Shown here: positions 7,653 to 18,316 of the stretch, piece by piece
Layout of the letters: each line of letters begins with the position of its first letter
Position numbering within the stretch: the stretch's first letter is position 1
Source: Azonexus sp.
GTDB lineage: Bacteria > Pseudomonadota > Gammaproteobacteria > Burkholderiales > Rhodocyclaceae
Length of the DNA stretch: 64,000 nucleotides
NCBI RefSeq assembly: GCF_023150235.1
Contig: NZ_JAKLLH010000002.1
Coordinates: 1-64,000 of the forward strand
Reading direction: 5' to 3'
Notes under the pieces: model-generated
The model's database searches: none
Seen by the model: only the letters and a program-made list of their open reading frames with translations
Told to the model about the DNA's origin: nothing
Translations under genes and position numbers: made by a program

Positions 7653-8828
7653 TCAGGGAGCCAGTGAAATGTGTTCGCCGTCCGGAGTGACCACGCCATC
7701 GCGACCAAGCGCCTTGGCTGCGTACATGCGTTGATCGGCTCGCTGGATCAGTTGTTCCCAGGAGCCAATGCCGTCTTCGCGACTTTCGGCGATACCGACC
7801 GATACGGTCAGTGGAGTGCCGTCCGGTCGGGTACCAAAGCCGGTTGCCCGCAGGCGGCGGAGCAGTATGGCGACATTGCCGCTGGGTGTGTCGGGGAGCA
7901 GGGCGATGAATTCCTCTCCTCCCCAGCGTACCAGGAGGTCGCTCCGGCGCAGTCCCTGGCGAATGCTGTCAGCCATCATCTGCAGACAGCGATCGCCGGT
8001 TTCATGACCCCAGGTGTCATTGATGCTCTTGAAGCGGTCAAGGTCGAAGAAAGCCACGGTCAAGGGCTTGTCGGCCATGGCATTGAGACGAAATAGCAAA
8101 TTCAGGGCTTCTTCACCGGACTGGCGGGTAAAGGCTGCCGTCAGCGGGTCGTGCATGGCCCGTAGCACCAGCGTTGCCATGTAGTGGCACTGGCTCATGC
8201 CGGAGAAAATGGCGACTCCCAGCATCATCGACATGAACCACAGGATGCCGCCATGCTGCTCCAGATTCAGGCTCTGGTTAACGCTTGCCCCCAGCAAACC
8301 GGTGGCAATGACCGGTAGTGCAAGGAAGAGCGTTTCCAGTGCAGTCAGGGGGAAAATGGCCAGGCCACCAAGGACGACGGTAGGAAGATAGGTGTAAAGC
8401 TGGGCAACGAGGCGCTGGGCTTGCGTTGCATCGGCGTGAGCCAAGGCTTCCGCCGTGAACAGGTGAAACATTGGCGGAATCATCAACAGCCCCAGCAGGC
8501 TGAACAGGGCCTGTCGGTAGGGGTGCTCGACCGACAACTCGCGTGGCCAGGCGAGGGCGATGAAAAGCAAGGTCGAAACGGTGCGCATCGTGATCAAAAG
8601 CCAGGCCAGATCACCAGGGAAAACAAGGAGGTCAATGATCGAGCATAGCGGGACGAGAACCGCAAAAAGCGCCGCAATGAGCTGGACGCGGGCGAGAATG
8701 ACCGCGGCGGCGTGCCGACGCAGATGGAGCGAGCGCCCGGCCGGCGTCAACAGGCTGAACAACACCCCCGCATTGAGTTGCGAGGGAGCGACGATATGGC
8801 GGGAAATGGTTTGCCAGAGTTTGGGCAC
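7653..8828 (-). CDS. Membrane diguanylate cyclase (GGDEF)
   Basis: About 391 residues with five or six N-terminal membrane helices (for example ITMRTVSTLLFIALAW and GGILWFMSMMLGVAIF), followed by a GGDEF domain from roughly residue 225. The active-site loop is RWGGEEF, and an RRSD lies five residues before it, matching the RxxD inhibitory site. It should make c-di-GMP from two GTP and be product-inhibited. FFDLDRFKSINDTWGH is the usual metal/GTP motif. The frame is open to 8969, but that extension would run through the terminator of the upstream gene, so a GTG at 8828 is proposed. The true start is uncertain. Confidence 0.88.
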   Translation of the reverse strand: MPKLWQTISRHIVAPSQLNAGVLFSLLTPAGRSLHLRRHAAAVILARVQLIAALFAVLVPLCSIIDLLVFPGDLAWLLITMRTVSTLLFIALAWPRELSVEHPYRQALFSLLGLLMIPPMFHLFTAEALAHADATQAQRLVAQLYTYLPTVVLGGLAIFPLTALETLFLALPVIATGLLGASVNQSLNLEQHGGILWFMSMMLGVAIFSGMSQCHYMATLVLRAMHDPLTAAFTRQSGEEALNLLFRLNAMADKPLTVAFFDLDRFKSINDTWGHETGDRCLQMMADSIRQGLRRSDLLVRWGGEEFIALLPDTPSGNVAILLRRLRATGFGTRPDGTPLTVSVGIAESREDGIGSWEQLIQRADQRMYAAKALGRDGVVTPDGEHISLAP

Positions 8829-8937
8829 GGTGCTGCGGCGGGGACGGTGAGTGTCGGAGCCGCATGTTAGCGCGCTTTTCCGGATCGCTGAAGCGTTTGC
8901 CGAGGATTTGCCGGGTTTGCGTGCCGGATCGTTGTGC

Positions 8938-8963
8938 AAAAAAAACCGGCGCCGGGCGCCGGT
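8938..8963 (-). terminator. Terminator after the YdcH-like gene
   Basis: On the minus strand a GC-rich hairpin (ACCGGCG paired with CGCCGGT) is followed by eight T. It lies about 20 bp beyond the stop of the small gene at 8982 and separates it from the diguanylate cyclase gene. Confidence 0.85.
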
Positions 8964-8981
8964 GGACAAATGGCGGAAAGC

Positions 8982-9209
8982 TTACGCCGCCGCTTCGGCA
9001 CTGGCTTTGCGGAGCAAGGTGTAGAGCTCGTCCTTGAGTGCCAGCTTCTCTTTCTTCAAAACATCGATCTCGACTTGTGTTCCGGGTTCGATATGGGCTT
9101 CCATGTTCTTGATCTTTTGATCAAGCTCGTTGTGCCTGTCGAACAGAGTCACAAAGTGACGGTCGCTGGTTTTCAGCTGGGTGATCAGGTCGCGATATTC
9201 GGGAAACAT
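8982..9209 (-). CDS. YdcH-family (DUF465) small coiled-coil protein
   Basis: A 75-residue, charged, fully helical protein (MFPEYRDLITQLKTSD, then FDRHNELDQKIKNMEAHI and LKKEKLALKDELYTLL). It matches the YdcH/SlyX-like DUF465 family in length and in the N-terminal FPEYRDLI motif. The molecular role is unknown; such proteins are often found near metabolic or stress genes. It is transcribed alone, with its own terminator downstream. Confidence 0.85.
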   Translation of the reverse strand: MFPEYRDLITQLKTSDRHFVTLFDRHNELDQKIKNMEAHIEPGTQVEIDVLKKEKLALKDELYTLLRKASAEAAA

Positions 9210-9326
9210 GGTTGGGACTCCTGTTGTCGTAGTGATACCGTCTTCATTGTACGGGCATTTTTCCCTGAAGGCGACAGCGGCACGAGTGCCTCTCGGGGGA
9301 GTGCCGGGGCATCGCCGGGCCGAGCT

Positions 9327-10952
9327 TCAGACGTGAAAGCGGGAAATTGTTCCTCGCATGTTTTCTGCCATTTTTTCCAAGCTGAGCGCCGCCTCGGCAA
9401 CATCGCGGATGGCCGAGGTGTTTTCGAAGGCTTGACGCGAAATGTCTTCGATATGACCGGAGATCGAGGCGCTGGCAAGATGCTGTTCCTGGGCTGCGCG
9501 GGCGATATCGGCAACGATACGGCTCACCTGACCGACGCTGCTATTGATGCCGCCAACGGAGTTCCCGGCCTTTTCTGCCAGACTGACGCCGTTCAGGGCC
9601 ATGCCCGATACCTGGCTGATTTCTCCGACCGCCTGCTCGGTGCGTAACTGGATGGCTCCAATCATGCCGGTTATTTCGCTGGTTGAGCGTGCGGTCCGCT
9701 CGGCCAGTTTGCGAACTTCGTCGGCAACCACGGCAAAACCTCGTCCGGACTCGCCGGCTCTTGCGGCTTCGATGGCGGCATTCAGGGCCAGTAGATTGGT
9801 TTGGTCGGCAATGTCGCGGATCACGGCAACAATATCGGAAATCCGCCGGGATTCATGTCCGAGTTGGTCAACCGCCTGGGCCGTACCCGAAATGGACTGC
9901 GCGATGCGGCTCATTTCTCCCGATGCCTGGCTGACCACGCGATGCCCTTCTTCAGTCAATGATTGCGAAGAGCCGGCGATACCGGTGAGTTGCTGCAAGC
10001 TGCTGGTTGTGCTGGCGATGCTCTGGCTGACTTCTTCGATGGTGCTGGCAGTAGCGGCGGCAGCGTCGCTCTGGCGAGCACTGCTTTGTTCGATGCGGCG
10101 GATGCTGCTGCTCAATTGCTCGGAAGCAGCAAGTACCTGTTGCGAGCTGTCGGCAATGTCGCGAATGATTTCACTGAATTTCTGCTGCAGGGTGTTGAAG
10201 GCCTGCGCAATAGCGCCGATTTCGGCCCCGCTTCCAACCAGAATCGGGTGACCGAGATCGCCGCTCGCCGCAGCCCGGTTCATACCTTCGCTCAATTCAC
10301 CGAGGGGACGGGTGATGCCGGTGGCAATGAACCAGGAGAGGGCTACCAGCAGTAGCATGCCGCTGGCGATGCCCATGCCGATGATCCCGGCGGCTTGCCG
10401 GAACTGGGTGTCGACATCGTCGATGTAGATGCCAGAGGCGATGACCAGCCCCCAGGGGGCATACAGCCTTGCCGTTGCCAGCTTTGGCAAAGGGGTTTTG
10501 TCGGCGCCGCGTGGCCAGAGATACTCGACGAATTCGCCCTTGCCTCGTTTCGAAGCCTCTACCAGTTCGTAAACAATACGTTTGCCGGTGCTGTCTTTCA
10601 GATCGCCGAGATCCTTGCCGTTGAGCTCGGGCTTGAAGGGATGACGAAGCATCCGGTAGGCGGTGTCGTATTGGCTGAAGTAATTGTCGCTTTCATAGCG
10701 CAGTGCAGCGATTTCGGTCTGGGCTCGCTCGCGTGCATCGTCCTGGCTGAGCTTTCCGGCCTCGGCCTGCTTTCCGTAATGTTCGGCGATACTGTAAGCA
10801 AGGTTGACGATTTCCCGCGTTTCGATCCGTTTGTCTTCAAGGATGGAAGCGCGCAGGACCATCAGTCCGTAGCCGGCAGTGGTCAGCATCAGGATCAGGG
10901 CGCCGGCAACAAGCAATGCCAGCCTGTAACGAATTTTCAGATTTGCGAACAT
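9327..10952 (-). CDS. Methyl-accepting chemotaxis protein with periplasmic sCache_2 domain
   Basis: About 541 residues. TM1 ([20 protein letters not shown]) is followed by a single-Cache sensor ([15 protein letters not shown] and [16 protein letters not shown] mark it). Then come TM2 near residue 200, a HAMP segment ([16 protein letters not shown]) and the cytoplasmic signalling domain. Its hairpin tip is [19 protein letters not shown], and [18 protein letters not shown] lies nearby. It senses a small molecule outside the inner membrane and controls CheA. The ATG at 10952 follows GGGGAAGC; a start 18 bp upstream is also possible. The ligand is unknown. No CheR-tethering pentapeptide is present at the end. 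Confidence 0.93.
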   Translation of the reverse strand: MFANLKIRYRLALLVAGALILMLTTAGYGLMVLRASILEDKRIETREIVNLAYSIAEHYGKQAEAGKLSQDDARERAQTEIAALRYESDNYFSQYDTAYRMLRHPFKPELNGKDLGDLKDSTGKRIVYELVEASKRGKGEFVEYLWPRGADKTPLPKLATARLYAPWGLVIASGIYIDDVDTQFRQAAGIIGMGIASGMLLLVALSWFIATGITRPLGELSEGMNRAAASGDLGHPILVGSGAEIGAIAQAFNTLQQKFSEIIRDIADSSQQVLAASEQLSSSIRRIEQSSARQSDAAAATASTIEEVSQSIASTTSSLQQLTGIAGSSQSLTEEGHRVVSQASGEMSRIAQSISGTAQAVDQLGHESRRISDIVAVIRDIADQTNLLALNAAIEAARAGESGRGFAVVADEVRKLAERTARSTSEITGMIGAIQLRTEQAVGEISQVSGMALNGVSLAEKAGNSVGGINSSVGQVSRIVADIARAAQEQHLASASISGHIEDISRQAFENTSAIRDVAEAALSLEKMAENMRGTISRFHV

Positions 10953-11035
10953 GCTTCCCCGGCGAGTCATGGATGATGCTCTGATTCTGACAGCATTCAT
11001 TTTTGTCATCAATGGCTTGGCGGATGGCCGACAAT

Positions 11036-11067
11036 AAAAAGGGCCGATCCCTTATCGGGATCGGCCC
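11036..11067 (-). terminator. Rho-independent terminator of aceA
   Basis: On the minus strand GGGCCGATCCC-GATAA-GGGATCGGCCC is followed by five T: a perfect 11-bp stem, about 37 bp after the isocitrate lyase stop. Confidence 0.93.
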
Positions 11068-11103
11068 TGGCACCACTGCGGTGGTCTATGGCGTTCGGTT
11101 TTT

Positions 11104-12414
11104 TTAGTGGAACTGTTCTTCTTCGGTCGAGCCGGTGAGTGCCTTGACGGAGGAGGAGCCGCCCTGGATGACGGTGGTAACGTCGTCGAAGTAACCAGTA
11201 CCGACTTCCTGCTGGTGCGAAACGAAGGTGTAGCCTTGTTCGCGGGCGGCGAATTCCGGTTCCTGAACCATTTCAACGTAGTGCTTCATGCCCTCGCCGC
11301 CAGCATAGGCCTTGGCGAACTTGAAGGTGTTGTACCAGTTGACGTGGATGCCAGCCAGGGTGATGAATTGGTACTTGTAACCCAGTGCGGACAGCTCTTC
11401 CTGGAAGGCGGCGATCTGCGAGTCGTTGAGGTTCTTCTTCCAGTTGAAGGACGGCGAGCAGTTGTAGGACAACAGCTTGCCCGGGCAGGAGGCGAGTACC
11501 GCTTGAGCGAATTCACGGGCAAAGCCGATATCCGGCACGCCGGTTTCGCACCAGACCAAGTCGGCGTACGGAGCGTAAGCCACGCCGCGGGAGATGGACT
11601 GCTCCAGGCCGTTCTTGACGCGGAAGAAGCCTTCCTGGGTGCGTTCGCCAGTGAGGAACGGCTTGTCGTTCTCGTCGTAGTCGGAGGTGATCAGATTGGC
11701 AGCTTCGGCATCGGTACGAGCCAGGATCAGGGTCGGAACACCCATGACGTCTGCGGCGAAACGAGCGGAGATCAGCTTTTCAATAGCTTCGCGGGTCGGG
11801 ACGAGCACCTTGCCGCCCATGTGGCCACACTTCTTGGCAGCAGCCAGCTGGTCTTCGAAGTGAACACCGGCGGCGCCGGCGGCGATCATGTTCTTCATCA
11901 GTTCAAAAGCGTTCAGAACGCCACCGAAACCGGCTTCCGCGTCGGCAACGATCGGCAGGAAGTAGTCGATGAAGGCTTCGTCGCCCGGGTTGATGCCACG
12001 CGACCACTGGATTTCGTCGGCACGCTTGAAGGTGTTGTTGATGCGGCGAACCATGGTCGGTACGGAGTCGTATGCATACAGCGACTGGTCCGGGTACATG
12101 GTTTCGGAGGTGTTGCCGTCGGCAGCGACTTGCCAGCCGGATAGATAGACGGCTTCCAGGCCTGCCTTGGCTTGTTGCATGGCCTGACCGGCGGTGATTG
12201 CGCCGAAGGCGTTCACGTAGCCCTTCTTGGCGCCGCCGTTAACCTTTTCCCAGAGGACCTTGGCGCCGCGTTGGGCCAGGGTGTATTCCGGCTGCAGGGA
12301 GCCGCGCAGACGGACGACGTCGGCAGCGGAGTAGCCGCGCTTGACGTTTTTCCAGCGGGGGTTTTCGGCCCAGTCTTTTTCCAGGGCGGCGATTTGCTGT
12401 TCGCGAGTGCTCAT
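11104..12414 (-). CDS. aceA: Isocitrate lyase
   Basis: A 436-residue enzyme splitting isocitrate into glyoxylate and succinate, the first committed step of the glyoxylate bypass. The signature KKCGHMGGK with the catalytic Cys lies near residue 195-200. Other family motifs are [36 protein letters not shown] and [25 protein letters not shown] precedes the ATG. It has its own terminator and lies about 5 kb from malate synthase rather than beside it. The promoter contains a perfect 14-bp palindrome also present at aceB. Codon choice is strongly biased, suggesting high expression. Confidence 0.98.
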   Translation of the reverse strand: MSTREQQIAALEKDWAENPRWKNVKRGYSAADVVRLRGSLQPEYTLAQRGAKVLWEKVNGGAKKGYVNAFGAITAGQAMQQAKAGLEAVYLSGWQVAADGNTSETMYPDQSLYAYDSVPTMVRRINNTFKRADEIQWSRGINPGDEAFIDYFLPIVADAEAGFGGVLNAFELMKNMIAAGAAGVHFEDQLAAAKKCGHMGGKVLVPTREAIEKLISARFAADVMGVPTLILARTDAEAANLITSDYDENDKPFLTGERTQEGFFRVKNGLEQSISRGVAYAPYADLVWCETGVPDIGFAREFAQAVLASCPGKLLSYNCSPSFNWKKNLNDSQIAAFQEELSALGYKYQFITLAGIHVNWYNTFKFAKAYAGGEGMKHYVEMVQEPEFAAREQGYTFVSHQQEVGTGYFDDVTTVIQGGSSSVKALTGSTEEEQFH

Positions 12415-12732
12415 GTGAATTCCTCAAGAAGGGTTGGGTTGGGAGTCTCTTGGTGCGCCAGGTGATTCAAGCCTGTGCGATGGGGAGAAGTATAGTTTCT
12501 TTTTTGCAGGGCAGCAATAGTCTTATATAAGACATAAGACAATATTTTATTGTTTTGATTCAATGGCTTGTTTGTTTGATTTCACAGGATGAAACTGCCT
12601 CTGTGCCAGTGAAATTGTTTGCACTCGCATGTTTGCCCTGCTGGTTGGTGGATGGGGCGTGACGGGAAACCTTGACGCAAAGCTCCAACAAGCGTTGAAT
12701 TCGCCAAAATTCACAAAATTGAAGGTGTGCGC
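12415..12732. promoter_or_regulatory. Divergent promoter region of aceA and a chemoreceptor gene
   Basis: 318 bp without a gene. The aceA-proximal half is AT-rich around 12495-12560 and contains the palindrome at 12520-12533. The other half carries the chemoreceptor leader, with GAAGG before its start. No RNA gene was recognised. Confidence 0.6.
12520..12540. promoter_or_regulatory. Candidate operator in the aceA promoter
   Basis: GTCTTATATAAGAC is a perfect 14-bp palindrome, immediately followed by a further ATAAGAC half-site. It lies about 106 bp upstream of the aceA start in the AT-rich promoter region. The aceB promoter carries the same site with one base changed. Confidence 0.65.
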
Positions 12733-14529
12733 ATGGAAGCATTGCGACGTTTATATGATTGGAGCGAGCGTACCTTCTGGAATTCGCTGACCAAGAAATT
12801 GATGAGTTTCTTGCTGCTGCTGTTGATCGACGCCGTGTATCTTGGCATTTATTGGCGACAGAAAAGCGACATCGAGCTACGTTTGCGCGACGGCAATGTA
12901 CCTTCGGATTTGCTCCAGGGGCTGGTGCAGAGTTTGGATCAGGGTTTGAACTGGATGCTGGCCTTGACAGCGCTTGCCCTGTGCTGGAACGTCTTGCAGA
13001 TACTCTATATCCGCCACTTGATCTTGCGTCCGGTTCGCCTGATTTCGCAGATATTTGATGAGATCGGACGAGGGGAGGGCGATTTTTCCCGCGATTTGCC
13101 GACTATCTCGCACGATGAGCTGAGAACGCTGGCCGAATCTTACAACCGCTTTGCCGAGAAGATGCGCGAGATCATCAGCGAAGTGCGCAAGATGAGTGTC
13201 AATATCGCTCGTGAGGCGGTGGTCATGAAGAACTCGGTTGCCGTGACCGCTGAACGCTCCGGACGGCAAGGCGAGATTGCTGCCGCCGTTTTCACTGCCA
13301 GCAATGAAGCCATGCAGGCCATCGAGGATGTTTCTGGCGCAACCGAGAGGATTGCCTCGTCTACGGAAGCTAATCTCGGGAATGCGCGCAAGTCGCTTGG
13401 TGAAATTGGGCAGGTGGTCGACAAGGTCAAGGCAGTCAGCGACAAACTGGGGGGCTTCAACGAAACCGTCGGGCAATTGTCGGAGCGGTCGGGAAGCATT
13501 CGTCAGATTGCTGGTTTGATCAAGGAAATTGCCGATCAAACTAATCTCCTGGCCTTGAATGCAGCGATTGAGGCGGCTCGCGCCGGAGAGGCGGGACGGG
13601 GCTTTGCGGTGGTCGCCAATGAGGTTGGAAAACTCGCCGAGCGTGTGAATGTCGCTACCCAGGAAATCAACGAGAATATCGGCGGAATGATTGCGCTGGT
13701 GCAGGATACCCGTCTGGAGAATGAAGCCATTAACGGCGATGTTCGCCAGGCACGCGAAGTGGTTGAGCGTTCATCCGACGAGTTCAGGCGGATGGTGGGA
13801 GATTTCGAGCGCACCAGCGATCAGTTGATCCAGATTACCGCCGCCATGGAAGAACTGGGAGCGACCAATGCCCAGGTACATGATGCGGTGACTCAGGTTC
13901 ATTCCCTTTCTTCCGAAGTGTCGAAGAGCATGAAGAGTTCGTCCGAGTCCACGGTAACTCTGAGTAACGCCGCCGAGAGTGTTCAGGAACTGGTTTCGCG
14001 CTTCAAGATCGGGCGTGGTGCCTTTGATTACAATGTTGAACAGGCACGGCAACTCCAGCAAGAATTCCAGAATGTGCTGGCCTCGATGGCTGAGCGTGGG
14101 GTCGATATCTGGGACCAGAACTATCGGCCGATTCCCGGAACCAATCCCCAGAAATACAATGTGGGCTACGTTTCAGCCTTTGAGCGCGAGATTCAGCCGA
14201 TGATTGAGGCGACACTGGGCCGGCTGAAGGGGGGCGCCTACACGCTGGTTGTCGATAGCACGGGCTATGGGGCAATTCACAACCTGAAATATTCCAAGCC
14301 ACTGAGCGGTGACTATCATGCTGATCTGGTCGGCAATCGTACCCGGCGTTTGTGGGACGATCCGACCGGGCAGCGCGCCGCTCGAAATCGTCAGCCGCTA
14401 CTGGTTCAGACCTATGCCCGCGATACCGGCGAACTGCTATCGGAAATCAATCTGCCGTTGATCGTCAACGGACGCCATTGGGGCGGTGCCCGCATCGGCT
14501 GCGATAGCGGTGTGCTCCTGGAGGCTTGA
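12733..14529 (+). CDS. Methyl-accepting chemotaxis protein with a C-terminal Cache-like domain
   Basis: About 598 residues. Two membrane helices ([18 protein letters not shown] and [19 protein letters not shown]) enclose only ~25 periplasmic residues, so there is no real periplasmic sensor. HAMP ([20 protein letters not shown]) and the MCP signalling domain (tip [19 protein letters not shown]) follow. From about residue 440 an extra ~155-residue domain begins ([20 protein letters not shown], then [13 protein letters not shown] and [15 protein letters not shown]); its ending resembles a Cache/PAS fold. Sensing is probably cytoplasmic. The ATG at 12733 follows GAAGG; an upstream in-frame GTG is less likely. 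Confidence 0.9.
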   Translation: MEALRRLYDWSERTFWNSLTKKLMSFLLLLLIDAVYLGIYWRQKSDIELRLRDGNVPSDLLQGLVQSLDQGLNWMLALTALALCWNVLQILYIRHLILRPVRLISQIFDEIGRGEGDFSRDLPTISHDELRTLAESYNRFAEKMREIISEVRKMSVNIAREAVVMKNSVAVTAERSGRQGEIAAAVFTASNEAMQAIEDVSGATERIASSTEANLGNARKSLGEIGQVVDKVKAVSDKLGGFNETVGQLSERSGSIRQIAGLIKEIADQTNLLALNAAIEAARAGEAGRGFAVVANEVGKLAERVNVATQEINENIGGMIALVQDTRLENEAINGDVRQAREVVERSSDEFRRMVGDFERTSDQLIQITAAMEELGATNAQVHDAVTQVHSLSSEVSKSMKSSSESTVTLSNAAESVQELVSRFKIGRGAFDYNVEQARQLQQEFQNVLASMAERGVDIWDQNYRPIPGTNPQKYNVGYVSAFEREIQPMIEATLGRLKGGAYTLVVDSTGYGAIHNLKYSKPLSGDYHADLVGNRTRRLWDDPTGQRAARNRQPLLVQTYARDTGELLSEINLPLIVNGRHWGGARIGCDSGVLLEA

Positions 14530-14699
14530 AAACCGGTTATTCCAAGGAAGTGGGATACGGCACGCACGAAGTTTAAAATGCAGCACCGGCCCACACTCCC
14601 AAAATGAGCCCGATGTCCGTCATGCCTGAGGCTTGCCAGTGCGCGCAAGCCACGGATTCTCCGTGCGAGGCGCTGCCGGATATCGGCTTTTCCGCAGTT

Positions 14700-15197
14700 T
14701 TATCGCGGTAGCAGGGGCTTGCTGGAAACGAGGATGCCGTCTTCGTCGGCATAGAGCCATTCCCCTGGTCTGAAGCTGACGCCGCCAAAGCTGACGGCAA
14801 TATTTCTGTCGCCAACCCCTTTTTTGATACTCTTCCGAGGGTGGGTGTCGAGGGCGCGAAGGCCGATATCCAGTGAATTGATGTCGACCGAATCGCGAAT
14901 GCAGCCATAGACCACGATCCCCTCCCAGGCGTTCTTGTGTGCCAGGATTGCCAATTGGTCGCCGACGAGGGCGCAACGTAAGGAGCCCCCTCCATCAATG
15001 ACCAGAACCTTGCCCTGGCCGTCTTCGCCGCAGGCCTCGCGAACGAGTGAATTGTCTTCAAATAATTTCAAGGTGACGATCTGGCCGCTGAAACTCTTGC
15101 GCTGTCCGTAGCATTTGAACATCGGCATGACAACGTACAGGCTGTTGCCCAGCTCATTTTCAAATTCGTCGCACAGATCCGGGGTCTTGAAGCTCAT
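14700..15197 (-). CDS. rraA: RraA-family protein (RNase E inhibitor / HMG aldolase fold)
   Basis: 165 residues matching the RraA family: FKTPDLCDEFENEL at the N-terminus, VLVIDGGGSLRCALVGDQLA around residue 70-90, then GIVVYGCIRDSVDI and GEWLYADEDGIL. In E. coli the homologue binds RNase E and dampens its activity; related proteins are oxaloacetate decarboxylases or hydroxymethyloxoglutarate aldolases. The GGDQLA-type loop here is GDQLA, and Arg/Asp of CIRDS are kept, so aldolase activity is also possible. The start at 15197 is fixed by AGGGAGAA upstream. It lies 61 bp after clpA on the same strand, with a hairpin between them. Confidence 0.85.
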   Translation of the reverse strand: MSFKTPDLCDEFENELGNSLYVVMPMFKCYGQRKSFSGQIVTLKLFEDNSLVREACGEDGQGKVLVIDGGGSLRCALVGDQLAILAHKNAWEGIVVYGCIRDSVDINSLDIGLRALDTHPRKSIKKGVGDRNIAVSFGGVSFRPGEWLYADEDGILVSSKPLLPR

Positions 15198-15211
15198 TAT
15201 TTCTCCCTGCT

Positions 15212-15236
15212 GAAAATGGCCATGCGAGACATGGCC
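15212..15236 (-). terminator. Probable hairpin terminator between clpA and rraA
   Basis: On the minus strand GGCCATG-TCTCG-CATGGCC is followed by ATTTTC. The 7-bp stem is perfect and lies 23 bp after the clpA stop, but the T-run is short, so termination may be partial and allow read-through into rraA. Confidence 0.55.
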
Positions 15237-15258
15237 GGTGTTATCCAAGGCCTGTTTC

Positions 15259-17520
15259 TCAGGCAATGGCCTCATCCTTTTCCTCGGCGAATGCAAGTCG
15301 TATTTTTCCGTTGGTATCGAGGTCGACCGTGACACGCCCGCCGCTGGCCAGTTTCCCGAAAAGCAATTCGTCAGCCAGGGCGGAACGGATGCTGTCCTGG
15401 ATCAGTCGGGCCATTGGGCGTGCGCCCATCAACGGATCGAAACCTTTTTCAGCAAGCATTTCCTTGACTGCATCGGTAAAGTGCGCATCGACCTTCTTCT
15501 CGTGCAACTGTTCCTCCAGTTGCATCAGGAACTTGTCGACGACGCGAAGGATGACCTGACGATCCAGTGAGGCGAAGGGAATGATCGCGTCAAGACGGTT
15601 ACGGAATTCCGGGGTGAACATGCGCTTGATTTCAGCCATCTCGTCGCCTGCTTGCTTGCTGTTGGTGAACCCCATGCTGCTTTTCTGCAGATCGGCGGCA
15701 CCGGCATTGGTGGTCATGATGATCACCACATTGCGGAAGTCGGCCTTACGTCCGTTGTTGTCGGTCAGCGTACCGTGGTCCATGACTTGGAGCAGAATAT
15801 TGAAGACATCCGGGTGAGCTTTTTCGATTTCGTCGAGCAGCAGCACGCAGTAGGGCTTTTTCGTGATCGCTTCAGTCAGAAGCCCTCCCTGGTCAAATCC
15901 GACGTAACCCGGCGGAGCCCCAATCAGACGGGATACCGCATGGCGTTCCATGTACTCGGACATGTCGAAACGCTGCAGCTCGATACCCAGGCAATAGGCA
16001 AGTTGCTTGGCGACTTCCGTCTTGCCGACGCCGGTTGGGCCGCTGAAGAGGAAGCTGCCGATTGGCTTGCCTGGATTGCCCAAGCCCGAGCGAGCCATCT
16101 TGATCGCCCTGGCCAGGGCATCAATCGCAAAATCCTGGCCAAAAACCACGGCCTTGAGATCGCGATCAAGATTCCTTAAGGCGCTACGGTCATCCATCGT
16201 GACATGCTGGGATGGAATGCGGGCGATCCGGGAGACAATCTCCTCGATATCCTGTTTGCCGATCAGCTTTTTCTGGCGCGACTTGGGGAGTACGCGTTGT
16301 GCCGCCCCGGCTTCATCGATGACGTCAATGGCCTTGTCGGGTAAGTGGCGGTCGGTGATGTAACGTGCTGAAAGTTCGACTGCCGAAGAAAGTGCCGTGG
16401 CGGAATATTTGATTCCGTGATGTGCCTCGAAGCGTGCCTTGAGTCCCTTGAGAATTTCGATTGTTTCCGCTACCGAAGGCTCGGTGACGTCGATTTTCTG
16501 GAAGCGACGGGAAAGTGCGCTGTCCTTCTCGAAAATGCCCCGGAATTCGGTATAGGTCGTGGCTCCAATGCATTTCATCTGGCCGTTCGATAGTGCCGGC
16601 TTCAATAGATTGGAGGCATCCAGAGTGCCGCCAGAAGCCGAGCCGGCACCGATCAGGGTATGAATTTCATCAATAAACAGAATTGCGTTGGGATTTTCCT
16701 GCAGGGTCTTCAGTACCCCCTTCAGGCGTTGCTCGAAGTCTCCACGATACTTGGTCCCAGCTAGCAAGGCGCCCATGTCGAGGGAGTAGACGCAGGCTTG
16801 GGCCAGGATTTCAGGAATGTCGCCTTCGACGATCCGGCGAGCTAGCCCCTCTGCAATTGCAGTTTTTCCAACCCCAGCTTCGCCGACTAGCAGCGGGTTG
16901 TTTTTCCGCCGCCGGCAAAGAGTTTGGATGACGCGCTCCAGTTCCTTGTCACGTCCAATCAAAGGGTCGATCCTCCCCTGTTGCGCCAGGGCGTTGAGAT
17001 TGATCGTATATTGCTCCAGCGGCCCGCCTTGCTCCTTCTCGGCTTCGTTGCTCGATTCCTCTTCGGTAGCAGCCTTGCCGGGCTGCGCTACCTTGCTGAT
17101 GCCGTGGGAGATGAAATTGACGATATCTAGCCGAGTGATCCCCATTTTTTGCAGGAAGTAGACCGCGTGCGAGTCTTTTTCGCCGTAAATGGCGACCAGT
17201 ACATTGGCTCCGTTTACTTCCTTCTTGCCGGAGGACTGGACGTGCAGGATTGCTCTTTGAATCACGCGCTGAAAACCAAGTGTCGGTTGCGTGTCGATAT
17301 CCTCGTTTCCAGCCACGGTCGGGGTGTGCTCGCCAATGAAGTTGCCCAGGTCCTTGCGCAGTAAATCAAGTTTGGCACCACAGGCACGCAAGGCCTCCGA
17401 GGCGGAAGGGTTGTCGATCAGGGCCAGGAGCAGGTGTTCGACGGTGATGAATTCATGCCGTTTCTGGCGTGCTTCGACAAAGGCCATGTGCAGGCTGACT
17501 TCGAGTTCCTGAGCGATCAT
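15259..17520 (-). CDS. clpA: ATP-dependent Clp protease ATP-binding subunit ClpA
   Basis: A 753-residue Hsp100 unfoldase that feeds substrates to ClpP. The N-domain (residues 1-140) begins [20 protein letters not shown]. The first AAA module has Walker [16 protein letters not shown] and Walker [15 protein letters not shown]; the second has [15 protein letters not shown] and [15 protein letters not shown]. The absence of a long middle coiled coil separates it from ClpB. Its start overlaps the clpS stop (ATGA), the usual adaptor-unfoldase pairing. The IGF-type ClpP-binding loop region is present only approximately ([15 protein letters not shown] follows [11 protein letters not shown]). Confidence 0.97.
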   Translation of the reverse strand: MIAQELEVSLHMAFVEARQKRHEFITVEHLLLALIDNPSASEALRACGAKLDLLRKDLGNFIGEHTPTVAGNEDIDTQPTLGFQRVIQRAILHVQSSGKKEVNGANVLVAIYGEKDSHAVYFLQKMGITRLDIVNFISHGISKVAQPGKAATEEESSNEAEKEQGGPLEQYTINLNALAQQGRIDPLIGRDKELERVIQTLCRRRKNNPLLVGEAGVGKTAIAEGLARRIVEGDIPEILAQACVYSLDMGALLAGTKYRGDFEQRLKGVLKTLQENPNAILFIDEIHTLIGAGSASGGTLDASNLLKPALSNGQMKCIGATTYTEFRGIFEKDSALSRRFQKIDVTEPSVAETIEILKGLKARFEAHHGIKYSATALSSAVELSARYITDRHLPDKAIDVIDEAGAAQRVLPKSRQKKLIGKQDIEEIVSRIARIPSQHVTMDDRSALRNLDRDLKAVVFGQDFAIDALARAIKMARSGLGNPGKPIGSFLFSGPTGVGKTEVAKQLAYCLGIELQRFDMSEYMERHAVSRLIGAPPGYVGFDQGGLLTEAITKKPYCVLLLDEIEKAHPDVFNILLQVMDHGTLTDNNGRKADFRNVVIIMTTNAGAADLQKSSMGFTNSKQAGDEMAEIKRMFTPEFRNRLDAIIPFASLDRQVILRVVDKFLMQLEEQLHEKKVDAHFTDAVKEMLAEKGFDPLMGARPMARLIQDSIRSALADELLFGKLASGGRVTVDLDTNGKIRLAFAEEKDEAIA

Positions 17521-17828
17521 TGATTTTCCTCCATGCTGCAGGCCAGTGGGTGTTGGTTCCGACGTGCGAATGCGTTTACTTGTTCCACCTTGGTGGCGGC
17601 AATGTCGCGCGGGTAGATGCCGCAGACGCCTCGACCTTCGTTATGGACTTTGAGCATGATGCGCGTTGCTTGTTCAGTGTCGTGCGAAAAAAAACGTTGC
17701 AGAACGAGAATGACGAAATCCATCGGGGTGTAGTCGTCGTTGAGTAACAACACCTTGTACATGCGCGGTGGCTCTGGAGAGGCAGTCTCTGCATCCTGGA
17801 GCCCTTCTTCCTGAAACTGGGTAGCCAT
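17517..17828 (-). CDS. clpS: ClpS adaptor for the N-end rule
   Basis: 103 residues. The conserved core is [24 protein letters not shown], here split as [16 protein letters not shown] and [10 protein letters not shown], with [20 protein letters not shown] after it. This binds the ClpA N-domain and delivers proteins with destabilising N-terminal residues. It overlaps clpA by ATGA, so the two are translated together. Length and residues are normal. Confidence 0.96.
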   Translation of the reverse strand: MATQFQEEGLQDAETASPEPPRMYKVLLLNDDYTPMDFVILVLQRFFSHDTEQATRIMLKVHNEGRGVCGIYPRDIAATKVEQVNAFARRNQHPLACSMEENQ

Positions 17829-18085
17829 GGGACGGATTCTATACAGTCGGGTTCAATCTGCAACAGCGCCCTGCCGCTGGTTGCGGCAATGCTTGCAAAT
17901 GATTATGGATGGTGCACTGCGGCATCGAAAAGTGTTGACGGGTAAATGCAGCAGGCGTAAAAATCGGAAGCGTTTGGATTCAAGTTGTATCGCAGATGCC
18001 ACCGCGCACCGGTGCGTTGAACTCAAACAGGGAGTCCGGTAGCACCGGAGTTTGGTTCGTTTTTTTGTGGGAAAGTAGCAAGGAT

Positions 18086-18289
18086 ATGGCACTCGGTACC
18101 GTCAAGTGGTTCAATGATTCCAAAGGTTTCGGCTTCATCACTCCGGATGATGGCAGCGAAGATCTCTTCGCCCATTTTTCGGCGATCAACATGAATGGCT
18201 TCAAGACCCTGAAGGAAGGAGAAAAAGTCTCCTTCGACGTCGTGCAGGGCCCGAAGGGCAAGCAGGCCTCAAATATTCAGCGTGCCTGA
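18086..18289 (+). CDS. Cold-shock domain protein
   Basis: A 67-residue CspA-type RNA/ssDNA-binding protein. RNP1 is KGFGFITP and RNP2 is LFAHFSAI; the start [11 protein letters not shown] is characteristic. GCAAGGAT lies upstream of the ATG. The gene is monocistronic, ends with a strong terminator, and has a ~250-bp region before it that could form a long leader as in other csp genes. It may be a constitutive or cold-induced paralogue; sequence alone does not say which. Confidence 0.95.
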   Translation: MALGTVKWFNDSKGFGFITPDDGSEDLFAHFSAINMNGFKTLKEGEKVSFDVVQGPKGKQASNIQRA

Positions 18290-18316
18290 TCGGGGAACTC
18301 GCCTTTTGGCAACAGC

